Below, in pieces: positions 28,244 through 35,831 of a DNA stretch of 64,000 bases. The DNA is taken from positions 868,001 to 932,000 of the forward strand of contig NZ_VFNU01000001.1 of NCBI RefSeq assembly GCF_006715725.1, read 5' to 3'. The notes under the pieces were generated by a model. The model had not been told where the DNA came from and made no database searches. It saw only the letters and a program-made list of their open reading frames with translations. Every line of letters starts with the position of its first letter. The first letter of the stretch is position 1. The position numbers and the translations under genes are program-made. The stretch comes from Nocardioides sp. SLBN-35 (GTDB lineage: Bacteria > Actinomycetota > Actinomycetes > Propionibacteriales > Nocardioidaceae).

Positions 28244-29826
28244 AGCGGGATGTTCCCGTGCTTCTTGGGCGGCAGCACCTCGCGCTTGTTGCGCAGCAGG
28301 CGCAGCGCCTTGACCACCTCGGCGCGGGTCTCCGACGGCTTGATGACGCCGTCGACGTAGCCGCGCTCGGCCGCGATGTAGGGGTTGGCCAGCGTCGTCT
28401 CGTACTCGTCGATCAGCTCGGCCCGCTTGGCCTCGACGTCCCCGCCGGCGGCCTCGAGCTCGGCGAGGGTGCGGCGGTGCACGATGTTGGCCGCGCCCTG
28501 CGCGCCCATCACCGCGATCTGGCCGGTCGGCCACGACAGGTTGATGTCGGCGCCGAGGTGCTTGGACCCCATCACGTCGTACGCGCCGCCGTAGGCCTTG
28601 CGGGTGATGATCGTGACCAGCGGGACCGTCGCCTCGGCGTACGCGTAGATCAGCTTGGCGCCGCGGCGGATGATGCCGAGGTGCTCCTGGTCGACGCCGG
28701 GCAGGAAGCCCGGGACGTCGACGAAGGTCAGCACCGGGATGTTGAAGGCGTCGCAGAACCGCACGAACCGGGCGGCCTTCTCGGACGCGTCGATGTCGAG
28801 CGTGCCGGCGAACTGCATCGGCTGGTTGGCCACGACACCGACCGAGCGGCCCTCGACCCGGCCGTAGCCGACGATGATGTTGGGCGCGAACAGCGGCTGC
28901 ACCTCGAGGAAGTCACCGTCGTCGACGATCGTCGCGATGACGTCGTGCATGTCGTAGGGCTGGTTCGGCGAGTCCGGGATCAGCGTGTCGAGCGCGAGGT
29001 CCGCAGGCGTCGGCTCGAGGTCCGCCGCGTCGTCGTACGACGGCGCCTCGTCGAGGTTGTTCTGCGGCAGGAACGCCAGCAGCGCCTTGACGTACTCGAA
29101 GGCGTCCTCCTCGTCGGAGGCCATGTAGTGGGCGTTGCCCGACTTGGTGTTGTGGGCCCGGGCGCCGCCGAGCTCCTCCATCGAGACGTCCTCGCCGGTG
29201 ACGGTCTTGATGACGTCGGGACCGGTGATGAACATCGCCGAGGTCTGGTCGACCATGATCGTGAAGTCGGTGACCGCGGGGGAGTAGACGTGGCCGCCCG
29301 CGCAGTTGCCCATGATCATCGAGATCTGCGGGATGACCCCGGAGGCGTGCACGTTGCGCTTGAAGATCTCGCCGTAAAGGCCGAGCGAGACCACGCCCTC
29401 CTGGATGCGGGCGCCGGCGCCCTCGTTGATGCCGATGATGGGGCAGCCGGACTTGATCGCCAGGTCCATGACCTTGGTGATCTTCTCGCCGTAGACCTCG
29501 CCGAGCGAGCCGCCGTAGACCGTGAAGTCCTGGGAGAACACGCAGACCTGGCGACCGTCGACGGTGCCGTAGCCGGTGATGACGCCGTCGCCGTACGGGC
29601 GGTTCTTCTCGAGGCCGAAGGCGGTCGAGCGGTGGCGGGCGAACTCGTCGAGCTCGACGAAGCTGCCCTCGTCGAAGAGCATCTCGATGCGCTCGCGGGC
29701 GGTCTTGCGTCCCTTGGCGTGCTGCTTCTCCTGGGCCTTGGCGGCGGGAGCGTGCACGGCCTCGTCGGTGCGGCGGTCGAAGTCCGCCAGCTTGCCCGCC
29801 GTCGTGTGCAGGTCGATCTCGGTCAT
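28240..29826 (-). CDS. acyl-CoA carboxylase beta subunit (carboxyltransferase)
   Basis: 528 residues, full length, two crotonase-like carboxyltransferase halves ([23 protein letters not shown], oxyanion [42 protein letters not shown]). It transfers CO2 from biotin to acetyl- or propionyl-CoA. It is first in the beta-epsilon-alpha operon. The start ATG lies 7 bp from a perfect TetR-like operator and is divergent from a TetR gene. Chain-length choice cannot be fixed from sequence by eye. Confidence 0.96.
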   Translation of the reverse strand: MTEIDLHTTAGKLADFDRRTDEAVHAPAAKAQEKQHAKGRKTARERIEMLFDEGSFVELDEFARHRSTAFGLEKNRPYGDGVITGYGTVDGRQVCVFSQDFTVYGGSLGEVYGEKITKVMDLAIKSGCPIIGINEGAGARIQEGVVSLGLYGEIFKRNVHASGVIPQISMIMGNCAGGHVYSPAVTDFTIMVDQTSAMFITGPDVIKTVTGEDVSMEELGGARAHNTKSGNAHYMASDEEDAFEYVKALLAFLPQNNLDEAPSYDDAADLEPTPADLALDTLIPDSPNQPYDMHDVIATIVDDGDFLEVQPLFAPNIIVGYGRVEGRSVGVVANQPMQFAGTLDIDASEKAARFVRFCDAFNIPVLTFVDVPGFLPGVDQEHLGIIRRGAKLIYAYAEATVPLVTIITRKAYGGAYDVMGSKHLGADINLSWPTGQIAVMGAQGAANIVHRRTLAELEAAGGDVEAKRAELIDEYETTLANPYIAAERGYVDGVIKPSETRAEVVKALRLLRNKREVLPPKKHGNIPL

Positions 29827-29833
29827 GAAACTG

Positions 29834-29852
29834 AGTATCATCCATTGATACT
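29834..29852. promoter_or_regulatory. operator between the carboxylase operon and TetR
   Basis: AGTATCA-N5-TGATACT is a perfect 7-bp inverted repeat in the 49-bp gap, close to the carboxylase start codon. It should be bound by the divergent TetR protein. Confidence 0.75.
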
Positions 29853-29875
29853 GGAGTTCACAAGGGGGGTGGGGT

Positions 29876-30565
29876 GTGACGCAATCGCGTGAGGACGACC
29901 GGCGTGGCCGGACCGCTGCGGCGGCGATCGCCGACGCCGCCTTCCGGCTCTTCGCCGAGCACGGGTACGACGCCACCAGCGTCGACGACATCGCCGCCGC
30001 CGCGGGCGTGAGCCGCAGCTCCTTCTTCCGGCTGTTCGGGTCGAAGGAGATGGTGATCTTCCCCGACCACGACGCGATCCTCGCCGCGGTCGAGGAGCGC
30101 CTGGCCGCCTCCACCCAGAAGAGCGCGATCCTCGCGGTCTCCGACGCGGTGCGCGTCGTCCTGTTCCACTACATCGCCGAGGGCCCGCTGGCCCGGCGCC
30201 GCTACCAGCTGACCTCCACGGTCCCCGCGCTGCGCGAGCGCGAGCTGATCAGCGGTGCTCGCTACCAGCAGCTGTTCCGGCAGTACATCAGCGCCTGGGG
30301 CGACGGCTCCGAGGAGTCGGAGCGGCGCGGCGAGCTGATGGCGGCCGCCGTGGTCGCCGCCCACAACCGGGTCCTGCGGCGCTGGCTGCGTGAGGAGTGC
30401 GAGGACCCGCACGTCGAGATCGACGAGGCGATGGCGCAGGTCAATGCGCTCTTCGCCGCGCCGGCGGCGCCGCCCGCGACGGCCCCCGCAGCCCCCGGCG
30501 CCATCCTCGTCGTGCGCACCGACCAGGACCTCGCGGCGCTCGCGGAGCAGCTCCGGTCGCAGTGA
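29876..30565 (+). CDS. TetR-family regulator of acyl-CoA carboxylase
   Basis: 229 residues, GTG start after a G-rich Shine-Dalgarno run. [46 protein letters not shown]. The C-terminal tail is Ala/Pro rich. The divergent arrangement with beta-epsilon-alpha carboxylase genes and the shared operator resembles known TetR control of actinobacterial carboxylases (AccR/FasR type); which one it matches is not established here. Confidence 0.92.
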   Translation: MTQSREDDRRGRTAAAAIADAAFRLFAEHGYDATSVDDIAAAAGVSRSSFFRLFGSKEMVIFPDHDAILAAVEERLAASTQKSAILAVSDAVRVVLFHYIAEGPLARRRYQLTSTVPALRERELISGARYQQLFRQYISAWGDGSEESERRGELMAAAVVAAHNRVLRRWLREECEDPHVEIDEAMAQVNALFAAPAAPPATAPAAPGAILVVRTDQDLAALAEQLRSQ

Positions 30566-30573
30566 CCGGCCTG

Positions 30574-30733
30574 AGCCTCGATTCACCGATTTCCGGCTGC
30601 TCCGCGCCACCAGATGGAGCGTCGCCTGCGTTGCCGACGCTCGACAGACGCCCAGTCTGGCTTCGCGCCGGGCGCCTTGGCGCCGCACCCATCTTGTGAC
30701 GCTCGCGACGCGGCAAAACGGTGAATCGAGGCT
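30574..30733 (+). repeat. structured intergenic element, copy A
   Basis: 160-nt imperfect palindrome. P1 is 30574-30588 with 30719-30733 (15 bp). P2 is CACCAGATGG (30608) with CCATCTTGTG (30689). P3 is GCGT-TGCCG-ACGC (30628-30640). P4 is CAGAC-GCCCA-GTCTG (30645-30659). The conserved GTGACGCTCGCGACG follows P2. The copy at 63.6 kb has the same plan with different stem sequences. It lies between the TetR and SRPBCC genes. Confidence 0.8.
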
Positions 30734-30772
30734 GAGCGGCTGTCGTCGCCGCGCCGGGGTACCGACGCGTCC

Positions 30773-31204
30773 ATGCCGAGCGTCGAGCGTGTCATCGTCG
30801 TCCCCCGCCCCCTGGGGAAGGTCTGGGACTACCTGACCGACTTCACCACCACCGAGGAGTGGGACCCGCCCACCGTCACGACGGTGCGCACCTCCGGCGA
30901 CGGCGACGTCGGTACGACGTACCGGAACGTCTCCTCCTTCCTCGGCCACGAGACCGAGGTCGAGTACCGCGTCGTCGCCTGCGTGCCGCACGAGCTGTTC
31001 GAGCTCACCGGGACGGCGTCCGGCGTCGACCTGCGCGACACGATCCGGTTCGCCGAGGACGCCGGCGCCACGACGGTCACCTACCGCTCGCAGATCACGC
31101 CCCGCGGAGCCGGGAAGCTCGCGGCGCCCCTGGTCAAGGGCGGCCTCGAGCTGCTCGCGAACCAGGTCGCCGACAAGATCGAGGAGCGCCTGCTCCTCCT
31201 CTAG
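30773..31204 (+). CDS. SRPBCC-family protein
   Basis: 143 residues of the START/Bet v1-like fold: VIVVPRPLGKVWDYLTDFTTTEEWDPPTV at the N-terminus and LVKGGLELLANQVADKIEERL as the long C-terminal helix. It probably binds a hydrophobic ligand in the cytoplasm; no enzymatic motif is visible. It starts 40 bp after structured element A, which might influence its expression. The stop sits in a CTCTAG repeat shared with the convergent pseudogene. Confidence 0.85.
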   Translation: MPSVERVIVVPRPLGKVWDYLTDFTTTEEWDPPTVTTVRTSGDGDVGTTYRNVSSFLGHETEVEYRVVACVPHELFELTGTASGVDLRDTIRFAEDAGATTVTYRSQITPRGAGKLAAPLVKGGLELLANQVADKIEERLLLL

Positions 31205-31216
31205 TGCTCTAGCGCT

Positions 31217-31641
31217 CTAGCGCGTCGTGGCGTCGACGACCGCCGCGAGACCGGCGCCGACGGCGACGCCGAGGGCAGCGCCGGCGGCCACGTCCGCGGG
31301 CCAGTGTGCCCCCTGGTGCACGCGCACGTACGACGCGAGCAGGGTGCCGCCCGCTGCGGCGGCGCCGAGGATGCGCGACCCGGTGCCGCGGGCACCGCCA
31401 CCAGTGCCGCCACCGCCCAGGCCCAGCGCCTCCGCGCGGCCAGCGCGGCCGCGGTCGCCGGCAGGGTCCACGGCGTCCCGAGCTGCTGCGGAACCCGCAG
31501 CCAGCGCCGGTCCGGCGCATCGTTGACGGCCCGGAACGCCCGCATCTCGAGCCGGCCGGGCCGGTCCCGGTGCCGAACGCACAGGGCCACGTAGGTGCCC
31601 GCCGCCAGTGTCGCCACCAGCGGGTCGGAGGGTCGTCTCAT
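31217..31641 (-). pseudogene. PAP2-family phosphatase, frameshifted
   Basis: The N-terminal part reads MRRPSDPLVATLAAGTYVAL (start at 31641, hydrophobic, then RVPQQLGTPWTLPATAAALAARR). After about 31385-31400 the conserved C-terminal half continues only in another frame: SRILGAAAAGG, then SYVRVHQGAHWPADVAAG with the R-x5-H-x3-D motif of PAP2 acid phosphatases. A one-base loss in the GC-rich stretch GTGCCCGCGGCACC explains it. It could be a sequencing or assembly error, or a real inactivation. The intact protein would be a small membrane lipid/undecaprenyl phosphatase. Confidence 0.75.
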
Positions 31642-31826
31642 GGCGCGCTCCTCGCGTTCGGTCTCGTCCGGCACCGGTACCCAGGCGCATGCCGACGAGT
31701 CGAGGCCGCACAAAGCTCTCGTCGCCCGGAAACTTCACCGGGGATCCTCTCGCCAAGCAGGGGTCGGGGAGGACAGGATGTGGCCTGGCGCACATCCCGC
31801 GTCCTTCCTCTCGGAAAGGTTGATCC

Positions 31827-33359
31827 ATGCCACAGCACCACCGGCGGCTCCGTGCCGCCGTCCTCACGGTCGCGACCGGCCTCACCCTGGCCGGTCTCTC
31901 CGTGACCGGCACCGGCGCCAGTGCCGCCCCCGCGGCCGGCGGCGAGCCCGTCTCCACCCCGGTCCCGATCAGCACACCTGACGGGGTCGTGTCGGCGTAC
32001 ATCCTCAACGCGAAGCACGCCAACCCCGGCCAGACCCGGCTCCTCGAGCGCGCGGTCGCCAAGGCCGGCGGCGTGGTCGTCCAGACCTGGCCGCAGATCG
32101 GTGTGGTCGTCGCCCACAGCGACCGGGCCGCCTTCCGCACCGACGTGCAGGCGTACGCCGGCAACGCGCTCGAGTCGGTCGGCGCCACCCGCACCGTGCC
32201 GGTGACCGAGGGAACCCCGGCCGGCGTCCAGGCCCCGTGGGGTCCGGGCAAGGGCCAGGTCCGCAAGGACCAGACCTCGCCCCAGCAGGACGACACCGAG
32301 AACACCGTCACGGCCGCGGACCCGCGCGAGACCGAGCAGTGGGACATGCAGGTCATCAAGGCCGACCAGGCGCACGCGATCACCGACGGCTCCCGTGACG
32401 TCGTCGTGGGCGTGCTCGACTCCGGTATCGACCCCGACCACCCGGACCTCGTCGCCAACATCGACGTCGCCGACTCGGTCAACTGCAGCAACGCGGGCCG
32501 CCCGGACACCTCGCCGACCGGCTGGTACCCGACCACGAGCGACCACGGCACCCACGTCGCGGGCACCATCGGCGCCGCGCGCAACGGCACCGGCATCGTC
32601 GGAGTGGCGCCCAACGTGCGGATGGCGTCGGTCAAGGTCGTCAACGACGACGGGTTCATCTACCCGGAGTACGCCGTGTGCGGCTTCGTCTGGGCCGGCA
32701 TGCACGGCATGGACGTGACCAACAACAGCTACTACGTCGACCCGTTCGAGTTCTACTGCGAGGACCAGCCCGACCAGTACGCCGCCAAGGAGGCCGTGCG
32801 TCGCGCGGTCGCCTGGTCCACCGACCAGGGCGTCGTCCACGCCGCGGCCGCCGGCAACTCGGGCCACGACCTGGCCGACAAGTCGTCCTTCCTCGACGAG
32901 GGCAGCCCCGACGACGGCACCCCGGTGACGCGCACGCTCAACAGCGGCTGCCAGGACATTCCGACCGAGCTCCCGGGCGTGGTCACCGTCTCGGCCAGCC
33001 ACCGCAACGACATCCTGGCCTACTTCTCGAACCGCGGCCTCGGCGTCATCGATGTGGCCGCGCCGGGACGCAGCATCTTGTCGACCATCGTCAACGGCAA
33101 CGGCTACGGCCTGAAGTCCGGTACGTCGATGGCCTCGCCGCACGTCGCCGGCGTCCTCGCCCTGATGAAGTCGGCCCACCCCGACCTCACCCCGGCGCAG
33201 ATGGTCGCCAAGCTGCGCGCCGACGCCGACGACCACCCGTGCACCGTCCAGGAGACGCCGCCGGGCGGCGGCGACTTCGGTGCCCCGTGCGTCGGGACCG
33301 ACGCCGACAACAGCTACTACGGCGAGGGCATGGTCGACGCCCTCGACGCGGTCAGCTGA
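31827..33359 (+). CDS. secreted subtilisin-family serine protease (S8)
   Basis: 510 residues. The signal peptide (residues 1-33, AVLTVATGLTLAGLSVTGTGASA) precedes a pro-region (I9-like) to about 165. The catalytic triad is intact: Asp in VGVLDSGIDPDHPD, His in SDHGTHVAGTIGAARNGTG, Ser in GLKSGTSMASPHVAGVLALM, with oxyanion Asn in AAAGNSG. There is no C-terminal anchor. It probably acts as an extracellular protease. Single gene, ended by a hairpin shared with the convergent HTH gene. Confidence 0.97.
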   Translation: MPQHHRRLRAAVLTVATGLTLAGLSVTGTGASAAPAAGGEPVSTPVPISTPDGVVSAYILNAKHANPGQTRLLERAVAKAGGVVVQTWPQIGVVVAHSDRAAFRTDVQAYAGNALESVGATRTVPVTEGTPAGVQAPWGPGKGQVRKDQTSPQQDDTENTVTAADPRETEQWDMQVIKADQAHAITDGSRDVVVGVLDSGIDPDHPDLVANIDVADSVNCSNAGRPDTSPTGWYPTTSDHGTHVAGTIGAARNGTGIVGVAPNVRMASVKVVNDDGFIYPEYAVCGFVWAGMHGMDVTNNSYYVDPFEFYCEDQPDQYAAKEAVRRAVAWSTDQGVVHAAAAGNSGHDLADKSSFLDEGSPDDGTPVTRTLNSGCQDIPTELPGVVTVSASHRNDILAYFSNRGLGVIDVAAPGRSILSTIVNGNGYGLKSGTSMASPHVAGVLALMKSAHPDLTPAQMVAKLRADADDHPCTVQETPPGGGDFGAPCVGTDADNSYYGEGMVDALDAVS

Positions 33360-33369
33360 GCTCCGGGCT

Positions 33370-33403
33370 CCGCTGGGGCTGGGCTCAGTCCCAGCTCCAG
33401 CGG
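33370..33403. terminator. bidirectional hairpin between protease and HTH genes
   Basis: CCGCTGGGGCTGGG (33370-33383) pairs with CCCAGCTCCAGCGG (33390-33403), a 14-bp stem with one G-T pair and a 6-nt loop. It lies between two convergent genes and slightly overlaps the end of the HTH gene. Confidence 0.75.
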
Positions 33404-34248
33404 ATGCCCAGCGTCCCGGGGCCGAAGGACGTGACCGTGCGGCTCACGCTGGTCCCGAAGGTCTCGAGCTCGACGACCTCCTCGTGGCCGTCGACGATCG
33501 TGTAGTACTCGCAGTGCGTGGGCATGTCGTCCGGGTCGAACCGGATCCACAGGCTGATCGAGCGCATCTTGCGCACGGCCCAGTAGAAGTAGCTGTTGTC
33601 GTCGGGGTCGGGCGTCCGGTAGACGACCTCCTGCTCGAGCAGCGTGCTCTCGCCGGGCCCCAGCGGCCGGTCCAGGATCATCTCGCCGACGACGATGCCG
33701 CGCTCCTCGTCGTGGGTGATCTCGCCGAGCCGGAAGCCGCCGAGCGAGGTCACGCCGGGGGTCAGCGCCCCGGGCCGCACCCGCAGGATGAAGGCCCGCC
33801 GGTCGGCATTCACGCGCACCGACTCGACCACGACGATGTAGGTCATCCGCAGGGGTGAGCGGTCCGGCCCGATGACGTACTTCAGCGTCACCTCCTGGTC
33901 GATCAGCCGGTCGGACGGCGACAGGAAGCCGAGGTCGTCGAGGAGGACCTGGATCCGGTCGGCGTCGTCGCTGAGGTCGGACAGCAGGTCGGGCGCGACC
34001 CGGCGCCGGCGCCCCTCGATCAGCGCCTCCAGGGCTCCCGGCTCGAGGCCGAGGACCTCCTCGACCTGGGCGAGCGCGCGCAGCGACCGCTCCTGCTCGG
34101 GCTCGCGCTGGCCGGAGCGCCAGTAGCTCAGGGTCGCCAGGCTGACGCCGGCACCGCGCGCGCTCAGCACGCGGTGCAGCGCGCTCAAGCTCATCGCACG
34201 GTCCGAGAGAGCCCGGTCGAAGGCCAATGAGAACGGGCCCCTCCGCAT
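33385..34248 (-). CDS. helix-turn-helix protein with C-terminal beta domain
   Basis: 287 residues. The N-terminal XRE-like HTH (MSLSALHRVLSARGAGVSLATLSYWRSGQREPEQERSLRAL) is followed by about 190 residues without a recognised family (VTLKYVIGPDRSPLRMTYIV, SISLWIRFDPDDMPTHCEYYTIVDG), predicted mainly beta. It probably senses something through this C-domain and regulates transcription. It is followed upstream by a second HTH gene on the same strand, 23 bp away, perhaps one transcript. Confidence 0.75.
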   Translation of the reverse strand: MRRGPFSLAFDRALSDRAMSLSALHRVLSARGAGVSLATLSYWRSGQREPEQERSLRALAQVEEVLGLEPGALEALIEGRRRRVAPDLLSDLSDDADRIQVLLDDLGFLSPSDRLIDQEVTLKYVIGPDRSPLRMTYIVVVESVRVNADRRAFILRVRPGALTPGVTSLGGFRLGEITHDEERGIVVGEMILDRPLGPGESTLLEQEVVYRTPDPDDNSYFYWAVRKMRSISLWIRFDPDDMPTHCEYYTIVDGHEEVVELETFGTSVSRTVTSFGPGTLGIRWSWD

Positions 34249-34271
34249 GAGGCGACCCTAACCAACAGCCC

Positions 34272-34787
34272 TCAGGACGCGCGCGGGACCTCCCCGCCCA
34301 GCCGCAAGTGGCGCTCGACCCGCTTGATCCGCAGCATCATGGTCGCCGACGGTACGACGTGCCCGTGCACGTAGCTCGACAGCCGCGACGCCGACGTACC
34401 GACCCGGGCCGCGAACGCGCGCTGGCTCAGGCCGCTCATCGCCACGATCCGGCGTACCTCCGCCGCGACCGCGGCCCGTTCGCGGTCCGACTCACGTTGC
34501 TGGCAGGCCCGACGGAACTCCTCGACCGCGCGCCGGACCCGGGGATCGGCCGCCCGGAGCACCTCCTCGGTGGCGGGGTCGGTCTCGGTGGACCACGGCC
34601 GGTACGCCACCCGGGCCAGCGTCGGACCCCAGCCCAGCGGGTCGTCCCCGTCGGCCGGCGGGTCGGCCTCGAGCGCGGCGAGGAGCAGCCACCCCGCCGG
34701 GTGGTTCCTCTCGGCGAGCCCTGCCAGGACGGCCGCCGCCGCGACCGTCGCCGGCCAGTCCCGCGTTCCCTCGTGCGTGCCCGACAT
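34272..34787 (-). CDS. XRE-family helix-turn-helix protein
   Basis: 171 residues from the ATG of MSGTHEGTRDWPATV with GAGAGGGG 6 nt upstream. The C-terminal HTH is AEVRRIVAMSGLSQRAFAARVGTSASRLSSYVHGHVVPSATMMLRIKRVERHL. The N-terminal half is Ala rich and contains WGPTLARVAYRPWSTETDP, as in some antitoxin-like or stress regulators. Its partner is unknown; no toxin gene is adjacent. Confidence 0.8.
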   Translation of the reverse strand: MSGTHEGTRDWPATVAAAAVLAGLAERNHPAGWLLLAALEADPPADGDDPLGWGPTLARVAYRPWSTETDPATEEVLRAADPRVRRAVEEFRRACQQRESDRERAAVAAEVRRIVAMSGLSQRAFAARVGTSASRLSSYVHGHVVPSATMMLRIKRVERHLRLGGEVPRAS

Positions 34788-34913
34788 GCAAGCCCCTCTC
34801 CCGGTGTCCTCCGCTCCGGGCAGCACGTTAAGGAGGTGGGCTTCACGCGCCGTGTCCTCGAATGTGAAGGGCCGGACCTGCTCCGGTCATCGGGCACCGG
34901 GCACACTCGACGC

Positions 34914-35543
34914 GTGAGCGCCATCGTCCCCGAGGAGCAGTCGGGCTTCCTGCGTGAGCTCCGGCTGTTCCACCTGAACTACAAGTTCGGCCTCGACGAG
35001 ATCCTGACCAAGATCAACATCCTGCGCGAGGAGATGACCTTCCGCGACGGGGCCAACCCGATCGAGCACGTCACCTCGCGGATCAAGACCATCGACAGCC
35101 TGCGCCGGAAGGCCGAGCGGATCGGCTGTCCGTTGGAGCTCGACGCGATCGCTGAGCAGATCCGCGACATCGCCGGCGTCCGCATCGTGTGCAGCTTCAT
35201 CTCCGACGTCTACCGGGTCCTCGAGATGCTCACCTCGCAGCCCGACGTCACGGTGCGCCAGGTCAAGGACTACGTCGCGCAGCCCAAGGCCAACGGATAC
35301 CGGAGCCTGCACGCGATCGTCGAGATCCCGGTCTTCTTGTCCGACACGACCCACGCGGTGCCGATCGAGGTCCAGATCCGCACGGTGGCGATGGACTTCT
35401 GGGCCAGCGTCGAGCACAAGATCTACTACAAGTACGCCAAGGACGTGCCGGCCGAGCTCGTCGAGGAGCTCTCCGCCGCCGCCCGGGTCGCCCACGACCT
35501 CGACACCCGGATGGGCGAGCTGCACCGCATCGTGCACGGGTGA
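34914..35543 (+). CDS. small alarmone synthetase (RelQ/YwaC-like GTP pyrophosphokinase)
   Basis: 209 residues, a stand-alone RelA/SpoT synthetase domain. Signatures: PIEHVTSRIKTIDSLRRKAER, DIAGVRIVCSFISDVYRVLEML, PKANGYRSLHAIV and EVQIRTVAMDFWASVEHKIYYK. No HD hydrolase, TGS or ACT domain. It makes (p)ppGpp from ATP plus GDP/GTP under stress. The GTG start has no good Shine-Dalgarno, but a 21-codon ORF (34852-34917) ends in a GTGA overlap with it, so translational coupling is possible. It is followed by a terminator hairpin. Confidence 0.93.
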   Translation: MSAIVPEEQSGFLRELRLFHLNYKFGLDEILTKINILREEMTFRDGANPIEHVTSRIKTIDSLRRKAERIGCPLELDAIAEQIRDIAGVRIVCSFISDVYRVLEMLTSQPDVTVRQVKDYVAQPKANGYRSLHAIVEIPVFLSDTTHAVPIEVQIRTVAMDFWASVEHKIYYKYAKDVPAELVEELSAAARVAHDLDTRMGELHRIVHG

Positions 35544-35559
35544 ACTCGGGGGTGACATC

Positions 35560-35580
35560 GGGCTCGGGACCCCCGAGCCC
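35560..35580 (+). terminator. hairpin after the alarmone synthetase gene
   Basis: GGGCTCGGG-ACC-CCCGAGCCC, a perfect 9-bp stem 17 bp after the stop codon. Confidence 0.6.
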
Positions 35581-35607
35581 GCCCGTGCCGCACCCAGAAT
35601 CAGGGAC

Positions 35608-35799
35608 ATGCACAGCAGGCTCCCGATCGTCGTACGGCGCACGACGGAGTTCGACGCGCTCGTCGAGCTCCGTCTGCAGCGCCTGCGCACCGAGATCGAC
35701 GCGGCCCGCTCGCGGTTGGCCGACGAGCCCGAGATCGAGGTCCTGACCCACCTGTGCACCGTGCTCGCCGGGCTGGGCGAGCGCCTGGAGGGCCGATGA
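35608..35799 (+). CDS. small hypothetical protein
   Basis: 63 residues, mainly alpha-helical and charged (ALVELRLQRLRTEIDAARSRLADEPEIEVLTHLCTVLAGLGERL). ATG preceded by CAGGGAC. No family recognised. It stands alone between the alarmone synthetase terminator and the convergent LuxR-type gene. Confidence 0.5.
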   Translation: MHSRLPIVVRRTTEFDALVELRLQRLRTEIDAARSRLADEPEIEVLTHLCTVLAGLGERLEGR

Positions 35800-35831
35800 C
35801 GGCCGCAGCCTGAGGTCGCCGTGGGGCTCGG

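Noticed and set aside
34836..34914. Extended start for the alarmone synthetase at the GTG at 34836.
   Set aside because: It would overlap the Shine-Dalgarno-like sequence, and the extra 26 residues are not family-like; the GTG at 34914 fits the conserved N-terminus.
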